Positions 10,416 through 21,215 of a stretch of 64,000 bases of DNA are shown piece after piece (within the stretch, counting starts at the first letter, position 1; each line of letters starts with the position of its first letter). The stretch lies in NCBI GenBank assembly GCA_963971285.1, contig OZ020258.1, positions 496,001 to 560,000 of the forward strand. Direction: 5' to 3'. Source of the stretch: Astropecten irregularis. Taxonomy: Eukaryota > Echinodermata > Asteroidea > Paxillosida > Astropectinidae. Made by a program: the position numbers and the translations under genes. Below the pieces are notes generated by a model that saw only the letters and a list, made by a program, of their open reading frames with translations, was not told where the DNA came from and ran no database searches.

Positions 10416-11823
10416 AAACTTCGTTCGTAACCACCATGTTTGTACCATTTTTATTTTGGGGGAGTGACTGACACGACAAGGTTGGAAATAAATAATATGT
10501 TAATCCACCAGGCTGATTTAAGGGGCGAAGGTCGCGTACACTTGCACAAAGATATAATCTTATATTACTGCACAAATGGTAAGTAGGTGAAGTGGCAAAG
10601 TTCTCTGGTAATAACCACAAATAAATGATTGTCATGAAAGGACGTGCATAGCTAGTATAATGTCACCTCACCAGAAACTGCCAGTGTTGCAAAGTCAGTA
10701 AGTGAGTAACGGTGACAAATTCTCTGAGAGATTTCATGCAAACTTGTAAGTATTATCGCACCAGTATTCAAGTTTTCAGACAATGTGGATAATGGTGCAA
10801 TGGATGCTGCAGTTTGTTACGACTTGTCATTCATAACAACAGTTTTGGTTCTCTGAGTTTATTTCCGACAGTATGCTCGGTCCGATACCGTGCATACAGT
10901 GCAATAAGCTTATTTTCATAATATACTTGCTTTTCAAATTTCTTTGTGTTTTTTAATAGAAAACTAATCGATTGAAGTTCATTGTGAAGAATCAAGGGCC
11001 TGTTAGTGGATAGACTAATTAGGATGACCAACAACATGTAGTCTTGATTCTTCGATCACAGCATACATCTCCAGCTATGCCAGGCAGGTGCAAGAAAGGG
11101 ATGTAACAGGTGTATTTCTTTCTCCATGTGTGATCTGTGCATCCAGCCAATTGTGGTTTGCAGGTAAAATGAATCATTGATGAATTTGTAATAATTAGGT
11201 TTACCCTTTACTCGCGATCTGTCTTCCTAATCATGTACATTATGGCCGTAATTCTATAAAGGCCTATATATACTCCATAGACGTTTCACAGTTTTAGACC
11301 GTATGATGACGTTCACACTTGTAGGAACGGTAGGAACAACCATGGAGGAAGAAAAAGAGCCCTCGATCCATGGAACAACCAAGAAACTTGCAAGTCAATC
11401 TGTTTTGAGTGCGGTTTCTGAAGAAGCGACTAAGTAAATCCAAGGTGCACCTGTTTGGATTCGAACCAGTAGTACAGCGCAGCAACTGCAGAGACTGTCA
11501 AAATAGTCGGGATTTGAACTGACAGTTATCAAATCAAATCCCACAGCGGCCTTCAAGTTTCTTGCTGCTGTTTGAGCGCAATTTTCTTTCAGCCTGCGCA
11601 TAGTCTTTAACCGTTTGTCCAAAGTGACTTGTTTTAAAAGAAATTTTGCCAGGCTGTCTCCAACGTTTTTCACCTAGGCCTAACTGAAGTGAAGGTAGTT
11701 TCGCCGGTGCCGCAGTTAAAAAAATGATAAAATCCCACATGAATGCCAAATTCAAAATTGCGCACGGCCCCATTTAAATTGCGCAGGCGTAAACATTAGG
11801 CTCAACACGTACTGCCAATGATT
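10416..11823. other. Intergenic, no gene seen
   Basis: Non-coding, with several short minus-strand frames at 11294-11773 that overlap in different frames and carry no domain. Nothing else is supported. Confidence 0.4.
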
Positions 11824-12644
11824 ACAAGTCAACTCGCCCCCTAGCCGACTCGCCCCTTACCGACTCGCCCCTTACCAACTCGCCCCCTGACCGACTCGCC
11901 CCCTGACCGACTCGCCCCTTACCAACTCGCCTCCTAGCCGACTCGCCCCCTGGCCGACTCGCCCCCTGACCGACTCGCCCCCTGACCGACTCGCCCCCTA
12001 ATTTATTCAGAAAGGAGATGCAAAATGCGAAGTTAATTAGGCATCATAATTAATAACCAAATGCTTCTCACCCTTTTGTAGGGCCTACGTGTGTTTATGT
12101 CAAACATTTTTATGATTAAGAATGAAAAATGCACAAAGTCCACACATAAACTCCTGCATGGTTCGATTGCAGTTCAAGCAATTTAATTAATATTTCCTTT
12201 GCAGAACCAAAAACATCAAAAATTCAAAAACGCAACTTAAAAACAAGAAAAACAAGTGAACGACAACACTTAAAACAAACCATAGAACAAAACATATCGT
12301 CATAATAAAAAAAAAGGTCTACAAAAAATGTCAACAACAACACTTAAAGTTAAAGCAAGACATTTTAAAACAAAATGATAACAAAATATGTTAAGAAAGA
12401 ACATCGAATAATAAAACAAAAAAATTGTCATTTTATCTCAAAGAGTCACAAAAACTCAAAAACATCGTCATAAGGGCAAAAACACAAAATTCGGCCAGGG
12501 GGCGAGTCGGTCAGGGGGCGAGTCGGCTAGGGGGCGAGTCGGCCAGGAGGCGAGTTGGTAAGGGGCGAGTCGGTCAGGGGGCGAGTCGGTAAGGGGCGAG
12601 TCGGTAATTAAGGGGCGAGTCGGCTAGGGGGCGAGTTGACCTGT
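11824..12644 (+). mobile_element. Foldback/TU-type transposon with tandem-repeat termini, copy 1
   Basis: Each end is an array of 15-16-bp units (consensus GACTCGCCCCCTGACC), about 11827-11999 on the left and, inverted, about 12490-12641 on the right. The outermost bases are ACARGTCAACTCG and their complement. Inverted termini built from short tandem repeats are the hallmark of Foldback elements and of TU elements described in sea urchins. The roughly 490-base interior is A-rich on this strand and has no open frame. Copy 2 at 13268-14139 is a divergent reverse complement. Confidence 0.8.
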
Positions 12645-13267
12645 TACCCTGCCAATGTACGCTCCGTCTATTGATAGGCCTATATAGAGCAACTGTAATA
12701 ATAACACCGACATTCCCTTTTTTCCCATTGCCACAATACTAATGTTCTTGTACTTTACACATTCGATCTCGAGTAACGTCTAATGCACAATAACCTGAAA
12801 TTCTAGCATATTATGTTATTAGTCCAATGAATCCTACACCTTACGCACGAACAACCTTGGAATGTTGGTTCAGTTGCAAGCAGTAAATCTCAAAAGATTG
12901 TGTGAAAGACGGCCGGTCTTTTGACCCACGATTGTTATTGTTTAATTGCTTGTACCCTGCTGGGTTGACACTTCCTTATTCTATGGTTGACACAAGCTAC
13001 CCAGTATAATCACGGCTCGATTTGGTGAATGAAATGCATAGTATAGGTGTATTTCAAGGAATACCGCCTGACTGAAAAGGGCCATCATAACCTTTACTTC
13101 AGTCGACCTCCCTGAAGACGAACAGAGCACACTGTTCGGAACGTCGAGTATTCACCACCGGTTCTTCTCAAAACAATCATGGAGCTATATGGCTACATGG
13201 GACAACCCATAGAAGAGATTCGTGTACTTGGTGTCACCGCAAACCTAACCTAGTTAGTAAAGCGGAA
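12645..13267. repeat. Spacer between the two foldback elements, with a family F palindrome
   Basis: About 620 bases, including a family F copy at about 13080-13250. That copy shares GAACAGAGCACACTGTTCG, CCACCGGTTCTTCTCA and a GGTGTCACCGCAAACCTA end with 25515-25701. The rest is unremarkable. Confidence 0.6.
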
Positions 13268-14139
13268 ACAGGTCAACTCGCCCCCTAGCCGACTCGCCCC
13301 TTACCGACTCGCCCCTGACCGACTCGCCCCCTGACCGACTCGCCCCCTGACCGACTCGCCCCTTACCAACTCGCCTCCTGGCCGACTCGCCCCCTGGCCG
13401 ACTCGCCCCCTAGCCGACTCGCCCCCTGACCGACTCGCCCCCTGACCGACTTTTGTGTTTTTGTCCTTATGACGATGTTTTTGAGTTTTTGTGACTCTTT
13501 GAGATAAAATAACAATTTTTTGTTTTATTATTCGATGTTCTTTCTAAGCATATTTTGTTATCGTTTTGTTTTAAAATGTCTTGCTTTATAACTTTAAGTT
13601 TTATTATTGACATTTTTTGTAGACTTTTTTTTATTTATATGACGATACGTTTTGTTTTCTTTGGTTTGTTTTAAGTACATGTATGTTGTTGTTGTTCACT
13701 TGTTTTTCTTGTTTTTAAGTTGCGTTTTTGAAGTTTGGATGTTTTTAGTTCTGCGAATGAAATATTAAATTGCTTGAACTGCAATCGAACCATGCAGGGG
13801 TTTGTGTGTGGACTTTGTGCATTTTTTCGTTCTTAATCACAAAATGTTTGACATAAACACATAGTAGGGCCCTACAAAAGGGTCAGAAGCATTTGGTCAT
13901 TAATAATGATGCATAAAAAGCCATAATTAACTTCACATTTTGCATCTCATTTCTGAATAAATTAGGGGGCGAGTCGGTCAGGGGGCGAGTCGGCAAGGGG
14001 GCGAGTCGGCCAGGGGGCGAGTGGGCCAGGAGGCGAGTTGGTAAGGGGCGAGTCGGTCAGGGGGCGAGTCGGTCAGGGGGCGAGTCGGTAAGGGGCGAGT
14101 CGGTAAGGGGCGAGTCGGCTAGGGGGCGAGTTGACTTGT
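13268..14139 (-). mobile_element. Foldback/TU-type transposon with tandem-repeat termini, copy 2 (inverted)
   Basis: Same structure as copy 1 but in opposite orientation: arrays at about 13271-13451 and 13963-14137, interior T-rich on the plus strand. By eye the interior matches the reverse complement of copy 1 at roughly 85-90 percent. Together the copies make a 2.3-kb inverted repeat with a 0.6-kb centre. Confidence 0.8.
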
Positions 14140-14762
14140 AATCAGTAAAGCTTATAGCTTCAAGGCTGAATATATTACCGCGAGTCACGTTGGGAACGTT
14201 TATCACCGGGGCGACCATATTGGACAGTCAAAGCGGCTTGAATCAAGTCCACACATAGATACAATAAGTCGGAGTTGGACTGTGAAATGTATCAATAGGT
14301 AGCTAGCTCTATATCAACATGGATGACCAGTACTCGACTGATAACTTACTGAACTGAGCTGAATCACGGATGAGCTGAGTGACCTAGTATTATAGGTAAA
14401 CATAACAACGAGGCATAACCTGGTATAGCCCCTATGAATCTATGATCATGCTGTTATATAATCATTCTTGCAGCATAACTGTTTGATGATGGGTTCAATC
14501 TTGTACACTTTCCAAGGTTTCCAGGCATTGTTGAAGGAAAGGCATCCATCGTTACTGTGGTCAATCAGATTGTGGTCAGCGTTTAATTACAGTCGTTCAT
14601 CCATGTCGTTTGCCTTTCATAAAGGAACTGGCCATTCATCCAAGCGTAGGGGAGTTATATGCGTCGGTACGGTAGCAGATCCAACGTTACTGACAGAGCT
14701 ACCAGTGTCAATTCTGTACTGCATAATGTGCATATAAACTCAGGTAAGCCCACTTCGGCATT
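14140..14762. other. Intergenic, no gene seen
   Basis: The 89-codon plus-strand frame at 14468 has no domain and no supporting signals, so it is not called. Confidence 0.35.
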
Positions 14763-14969
14763 AGTGTCTTTTACGCCACCCACATTATTTTCAGTATTTA
14801 TTTGGGTAAGAAACTGGGTTTTTTTTCACTGAAATATTGCCGAAATATGTTCATTTTAGGGTTTACAGGACCCATGAATAAATTTGCTTCAAGTATTAAA
14901 CAAATCTTATTTTGGAACAGAAGAAACGAACAAAATACTGAAAATAATATGGGTGGCGTAAAAGACACT
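14763..14969. mobile_element. Short MITE with 37-bp perfect-looking inverted ends
   Basis: The left end (14763-14799) and right end (14933-14969) are nearly exact complements starting AGTGTCTTTTACGCCACCCA. The 130-base centre is non-coding. The target duplication is unclear. Confidence 0.75.
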
Positions 14970-15794
14970 AACTACTTCAATATCATAACTTTCAGTTGTC
15001 TTGACTAGCCTAGGTATAACCATTCATATTTCTATAAGGACGTGTGTCTAGTATCTCGACTCATCTCAAAGTCCATTAACTGCAATCCGTTCCTGATTAT
15101 CCTATCAACCCTGCTCATTATGGAAGTACACACGCCCCAAAAGATGACCATAACTTGTTTGTCAGCCACAATTCCATTGTACAGTATAGGTTGTTACTCG
15201 ATGTTCGATCCAAGATGACCTGGTCTCGAATACGAAACAAAAACAACGCATGAATTTATTGTCTGATCAATTAAGTTTTAATCGCAAAGAACATATACAG
15301 CGGCAAATATCATGCAAATATTTATTACTTATTAGATCGTGGTTGTTGATGCAGCTATGCTATTCAATTCCTATTAATTTGGTAAGGGTTCACAAGTGGG
15401 TACGATACCTATAAAGGGAATAAAACAACTTAATAGTTTCTACTGTTCCCAAATTATATTTTTGACTTTCAGCAAATGTTCCTGAGTCCTTAAAACCCTA
15501 GATACATGTAGAAGATGTTTGATGATTGTTTTATTCAACTTTATTTTAATTTTTGTCATACTTTGTTTTTGCCAAAGAAATGCAGATTCATTGCCATCAT
15601 GGGCATGTTTCGGTATATGCTACCAAAGTATGTTAGCACTTTGAGCAGTTTGGACTATGACCAAGCTGTGTAATTCATGTATCTGCAATGAACTTTACGT
15701 TCACATTGTTGCCGTGTATAAATAAAGTTTAAAAAACACAATAAATCATAGTTTAAATTGTGAGTAAAGGTCACGGGTCTCATGATTTATTTAT
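14970..15794. other. Intergenic, no gene seen
   Basis: Unique AT-rich sequence with no supported feature. Confidence 0.4.
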
Positions 15795-15990
15795 TGAATG
15801 CTTGGAGTTAGGAGGGCCTGTGTTTCGATCCTAGCAGGATCTTTCTCAAAGACTGAAGCTAAAGATCCTGCTACATGTAGGATCGAAACGCGTCAGGTCC
15901 TCCAAACTCCAAGCATTTTATAAATTATAGGTCATTACTTTGGCCGATGAGCAGTTTATCATGATTACTTGTATTGATTTATTAATATTG
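15795..15990. repeat. Hairpin element family C, copy 3
   Basis: Two inverted arms (ATGCTTGGAGTTAGGAGGGC and its complement) close on a GATCCTGCTA stem. The flank includes GGCCGATGAGCAGTTT. Most complete copy together with 46880-47058. Confidence 0.75.
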
Positions 15991-16640
15991 CTTACTATAT
16001 ACAGTGATATGTATAGATGAAGGCCACTGACACTAACTTCTTAACTTTATAATACGATGCTGTAAATATTCATTGAAACCATGAATTGCTATGATCCTGC
16101 AAAAATTGCACCATTGTGCCATTTGGTACCAAGTAAAGTGCCCCCAATTCCTTCAACGGAGACAATTTGTCTGCCCTATTTTTTTGGCCAAGTCCTCAAA
16201 GCATTTTATGTCGTTATCTGTTACTTTGATGACTTTAACTTTAAAGTTTGTTATAATCCAACATATTATTATAAAAACCTGTTCAGGAATGTTGGACCAT
16301 CAAACTTACTGGACCCTACGAAATGGTCCAATGTAATTTGGTAATGTAGGCCTACACGTATCAGCTGATAATGTTGTTGGTATACACAATCAGTGAATTA
16401 CAGGTTTTAGAAGTAGCAGATTTGAAAACGTGTCCTTCAGGTTATCGTGTTGTAGTTGCACTTTTATCTGCATTCATGCAAATAGCTTTGATTATTATAA
16501 TCTAATCGTTAAACATTACCCTGTATATAATGTCACGTTTGTAATGGCGCCGGCGCTTCACAATGGTAACACCATATCAGCTTATTTCTTGCTTCGTAAT
16601 AATAGTCATTAGTCAATCACTATTATTTTATTTAGCGAAT
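15991..16640. other. Intergenic, no gene seen
   Basis: Two overlapping plus-strand frames at 16081-16344 in different phases have no domain and look like chance. Nothing else is supported. Confidence 0.4.
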
Positions 16641-19190
16641 GCAAAGTCCTTGAGCCAAGCAGTTTCCTCCTGGTTTACTGCATGGAGGGCATCTAATCCT
16701 CCTTCCAGTCTTTGGAGAGGGCAAGCATCTATGATGTGATCCATTGTCTGCTCCTCCCCACAAGCCCATAGTGGGCTAGGGCTCCTGCCCTATCAGTGAA
16801 GGCTGGCCAAGCAGTTGCCTCCTGGTTTGCTGCATGGAGGGCATCTAATCCTCCTTCCAGTCTTTGGAGAGGGCAAGCATCTATGATGTGATTCATTGTT
16901 TGCTCCTCTCCACAAGCACATAGTGGACTAGGGCTCCCATCAGTGAAGGCTGGCCAAGCAGTTGCCTCCTGGGTTGCTGCATGGAGGCCATCTAATCCTC
17001 CTTCCAGTCTTTGGAGAGGGCAAGCATCTATGATGTGATTCATTGTTTGCTCCTCTCTGCAAGCACACAGTGGGCTAGGGCTCCTGCCCCATTTGTGAAG
17101 GCTGGCCAAGCAGTTGCCTAATGGTTTGCTGCATGAAGGGCATCTAATCCTCCTTCCAGTCTTTGGAGAGGGCAGGCATCTATGATGTGATCCATTGTCT
17201 GCTCCTCTCCACAAGCACATAGTGGGCTAGGGCCCCTGCCCCATCAGTGAAGGATGGCCAAGCAGTTGCCTCCTGGTTTGCTGCATGGGGGGCATCTAGT
17301 CCTCCTACCAGTCTTTGGAGAGGGCAGGCATCTATGATGTGATTCATTGTCTGCTCCTCTCCACAAGCACATAGCGGGCTAGGGCTCCTGCCCCATCAGT
17401 GAAGGATGGCCAAGCAGTTGCCTCCTGGTTTGCTGCATGGAGGGCATCTAATCCTCCTTCCAGTCTTTGGAGAGGGCAGGCATCTATGATGTGATTCATT
17501 GTCTGCTCCTCTCCACAAGCACATAGTGGGCTAGGGCTCCTGCCCCATCAGTGAAGGCTGGCCAAGCAGTAGCCTCCTAGTTTGCTGCATGGAGGGCATC
17601 TAATCCTCCTTCCAGTCTTTGGAGAGGGCAGGCATCTATGATGTGATTCATTGTCTGCTCCTCTCCACAAGCGCATAGTGGGCTAGGGCTCCTGCCCCAT
17701 CAGTGAAGGCTGGCCAAGCAGTTGCCTCCTGGTTTGCTGCATGGAGGGCATCTAATCCTCCTTCCAGTCTTTGGAGAGGGCAGGCATCTATGATGTGATT
17801 CATTGTCTGCTCCTCTCCACAAGCGCATAGTGGGCTAGGGCTCCTGCCCCATCAGTGAAGGCTGGCCAAGCAGTTGCCTCCTGGTTTGCTGCATGGAGGG
17901 CATCTAATCCTCCTTCCAGTCTTTGGAGAGGGCAAGCATCTATGATGTGATTCATTGTTTGCTCCTCTCCACAAGCACATAGTGGACTAGGGCTCCCATC
18001 AGTGAAGGCTGGCCAAGCAGTTGCCTCCTGGGTTGCTGCATGGAGGCCATCTAATCCTCCTTCCAGTCTTTGGAGAGGGCAAGCATCTATGATGTGATTC
18101 ATTGTTTGCTCCTCTCTGCAAGCACACAGTGGGCTAGGGCTCCTGCCCCATTTGTGAAGGCTGGCCAAGCAGTTGCCTAATGGTTTGCTGCATGAAGGGC
18201 ATCTAATCCTCCTTCCAGTCTTTGGAGAGGGCAGGCATCTATGATGTGATCCATTGTCTGCTCCTCTCCACAAGCACATAGTGGGCTAGGGCCCCTGCCC
18301 CATCAGTGAAGGATGGCCAAGCAGTTGCCTCCTGGTTTGCTGCATGGGGGGCATCTAGTCCTCCTACCAGTCTTTGGAGAGGGCAGGCATCTATGATGTG
18401 ATTCATTGTCTGCTCCTCTCCACAAGCACATAGCGGGCTAGGGCTCCTGCCCCATCAGTGAAGGATGGCCAAGCAGTTGCCTCCTGGTTTGCTGCATGGA
18501 GGGCATCTAATCCTCCTTCCAGTCTTTGGAGAGGGCAGGCATCTATGATGTGATTCATTGTCTGCTCCTCTCCACAAGCACATAGTGGGCTAGGGCTCCT
18601 GCCCCATCAGTGAAGGCTGGCCAAGCAGTAGCCTCCTAGTTTGCTGCATGGAGGGCATCTAATCCTCCTTCCAGTCTTTGGAGAGGGCAGGCATCTATGA
18701 TGTGATTCATTGTCTGCTCCTCTCCACAAGCGCATAGTGGGCTAGGGCTCCTGCCCCATCAGTGAAGGCTGGCCAAGCAGTTGCCTCCTGGTTTGCTGCA
18801 TGGAGGGCATCTAATCCTCCTTCCAGTCTTTGGAGAGGGCAGGCATCTATGATGTGATTCATTGTCTGCTCCTCTCCACAAGCGCATAGTGGGCTAGGGC
18901 TCCTGCCCCATCAGTGAAGGCTGGCCAAGCAGTTGCCTCCTGGTTTGCTGCATGGAGGGCATCTAATCCTCATTCCAGTCTTTGGAGAGGGCAGGCATCT
19001 ATGATGTGATTCATTGTCTGCTCCTCTCCACAAGCACATAGTGGACTAGGGCCCCTGCTCCATTTGAGAAGGCTGGCCAAGCAGTTGCCTCCTGGTTTGC
19101 TGCATGGAGGGAATCTAATCCTCCTTCCAGTCATTGGAGAGGGGCAGGCATCTATGATGTGATTCATTGTCTGCTCATTTGTGAAGGCAG
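16641..19190 (-). repeat. 152-bp satellite derived from a LINE zinc-knuckle end, in a 7-unit higher-order repeat
   Basis: Seventeen head-to-tail units are marked by ATCTATGATGTGAT at 16731, 16883, 17030, 17182 and onwards. The period is 152 bases, with two 147-base units. A 1059-base block of seven units (about 16860-17918) is repeated almost unchanged at about 17919-18977. On the minus strand a unit encodes C-A-C-G-E-E-Q-T-M-N-H-I-I-D-A-C-P, the Cys-His knuckle found after the reverse transcriptase of RTE-like non-LTR elements. Because 152 is not a multiple of three, successive units change frame, so the array is not a coding repeat. Confidence 0.85.
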
Positions 19191-19339
19191 TGTTCAAGCA
19201 TAATGGGCCATGTCCAGTTCTGAATCTATGAGAGTCGACCACTATCTTCATTCATTAGGACACAAGTCATGTAAATGGCTGTAGCAAAATAAACCCAAAA
19301 CCTAGCCAAAGGCCGTATTTCGTCAACTGTCATCTATTT

Positions 19340-19572
19340 CGGTAGCATTTTCGTTAACATGTTGCCCAGTTTATAAGGTAACACCTGGGAAACACGCCTT
19401 TGGGCACTGATGTCTACACTAGCAATTTGGCCAACATTATGTTACAGAGATGTAGCTGCGACATGTTACACAACTCGTTTAGCTCTCTGACAACATTTTC
19501 AGCAACAACGTACCTGGGCAACATGATACCGAGATTGTTACCCAAAATGTTGACAGTGTACACTGCTTTAAC
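19340..19572. repeat. Dispersed repeat family Q, copy 1
   Basis: Matches 42535-42740, with shared blocks TTAACATGTTGCCCA, GACAACATTTTCAGCAACAA and CAAAATGTTGACAGTGTACA. Internally it is partly self-complementary. The class is not known. The flanks 19191-19339 and 19573-20044 show nothing. Confidence 0.6.
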
Positions 19573-20044
19573 CTGCATCGATGAGAATAATCATTATCTT
19601 CAAATGTTCTGATCAATTTAAATTCAGGACGAAACAATCACTTGCCACTTCAGGAATGTGTGGCCCTTAGCGGAAATGACATTGCAGAGTCCTTCGTGCG
19701 TGGCGGACTAGGTGCTTTAATTAATTTAGGGAAAAGAGCCGGATCTGAAAGCACCTTGTGACTGAATACCTTATCGTTCCGGTCAGAGATGACCGGAAGG
19801 TAGACAAAGAATAAACTCGATCCAATTCTGTCAGGGAATAAGGCCGCGGCCACGAAGTGGCATTCACATTGCGCTTATAGTGCACAAAGTACGCCTCCAC
19901 ACTGAACATAATTATTTAAAGTCAAGGATATCGACATTCTGGTATCTGGTAATTTCTAGTGAAATTCATTGAATTGATTTCAGTTTAGTTATTTTATTGT
20001 CGTTTTAGTCGTGTGATGAAATTCAGCACAATATTAAAGCATGA

Positions 20045-20416
20045 TTAAAGGTAATATCATACTTTGGTTTTTATCAAAGGAATACAGATTCATGGGCACA
20101 AATATCAAGGAAGATACAGTAACAGTCATCTGTGAACATTTGAGTCCCATACGGTGCCCACTTTTTGAGAAAACAGTGAAAAACAGCCACAGTATTTCCT
20201 CTTTTATTGTGTGTTTTCTCTTTTATTTTTGATCTTTTAAAAGATCAAAAAGATTTTCGGTCGTTGTTTTACTAATTTCTGGATAAAACACCGTTTTAGC
20301 TGGAAAAATTTTAACGGCAGGTTTCTTTCAGCATCATTTTCATACCCTGTAAGTTATACGTAAATCTGTGAACATTTCTGTTTTGGTCTCTTACCAAAGT
20401 ATGATACTTCCTTTAA
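20045..20416 (+). mobile_element. TTAA-ended MITE, family A
   Basis: Full-length copy with both terminal inverted repeats (TTAAAGGTAATATCATACTT at the left) and the central GATCTTTTAAAAGATC palindrome. Confidence 0.85.
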
Positions 20417-20599
20417 TAATGATAATAATTTGGGAGGCTAATCATCCTTAATACTCGCAGCTGGGGTGCTGAATTGCGAGGGATGCGGCTACAACGTGGT
20501 CGAGTAGCAGGCTTTCATGGACGGCATTTGGCTGCCAGCCACATCAACCCATTATGAGCAGTTTGAGCGCGGAGCACAGCCAAGATCGAACGTTTGTGA

Positions 20600-20950
20600 T
20601 TTTTCTGGAGGGAGGAAAACTGGAGAACCCGGATAAAAACCCTCGTAGCATAGGAGACAACCAACGTACAACTCTACTAGGCATGAAGAGAAAGATCCTG
20701 CTAGGATCGAAACGTCAGACCCTCCTAACTTCAAAGCGTTTTATATTTCGTGACAATAAACAGGATGCCCATGGTTAGTTGGTTACTCCTAGGACACTTT
20801 ACGTTGCGTGTGCACTGCTGAAGTGTACGTATTGATTCGCGCGTGTAATCAATTGTGCTTGACGGCCAATGACGTCACGTGAAATTCGTGAATAACCTCT
20901 ATATTGGTTGATGAGTAGTTTGTAGCAGTTTATTACTTGCATTGAAATTC
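20600..20950. repeat. Degraded hairpin element family C, split copy
   Basis: A half hairpin (AAGATCCTGCTAGGATCGAAAC at 20693-20714) and a separated tail block (TTTGTAGCAGTTTATTACTT near 20920) recall the family C body. The preceding 20600-20680 resembles a dispersed repeat with GGAGAACCCGGA. No gene is supported here. Confidence 0.45.
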
Positions 20951-21215
20951 AGTATAAGCATGGAGGAAGGAGATATCTTTTCCTTCCTCCATGGTACACC
21001 TAATTTATGAGTTTGCGACACATACACAAATATGGCACCGGCCACCCTGCAACGCCCTCATTGGACAAGGAATAACACCTGTTACGAAATAATGCCGTTG
21101 ATTAATTATTGAACCCCTGCTGTGAGAATCAGTTAGCCTCAACCCAGTCCCGAAGCTAACCCTCGTCTGAACTTGCCCATAAGACTGATTTTGTTTTACT
21201 TTTGTTGCAGACAAG

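Noticed and set aside
16729-18279. 159-163-residue frames with repeated C-A-C-G-E-E-Q-T knuckles
   Set aside because: They arise from the 152-bp satellite read through shifting frames. The unit length is not a multiple of three, so there is no selected protein.
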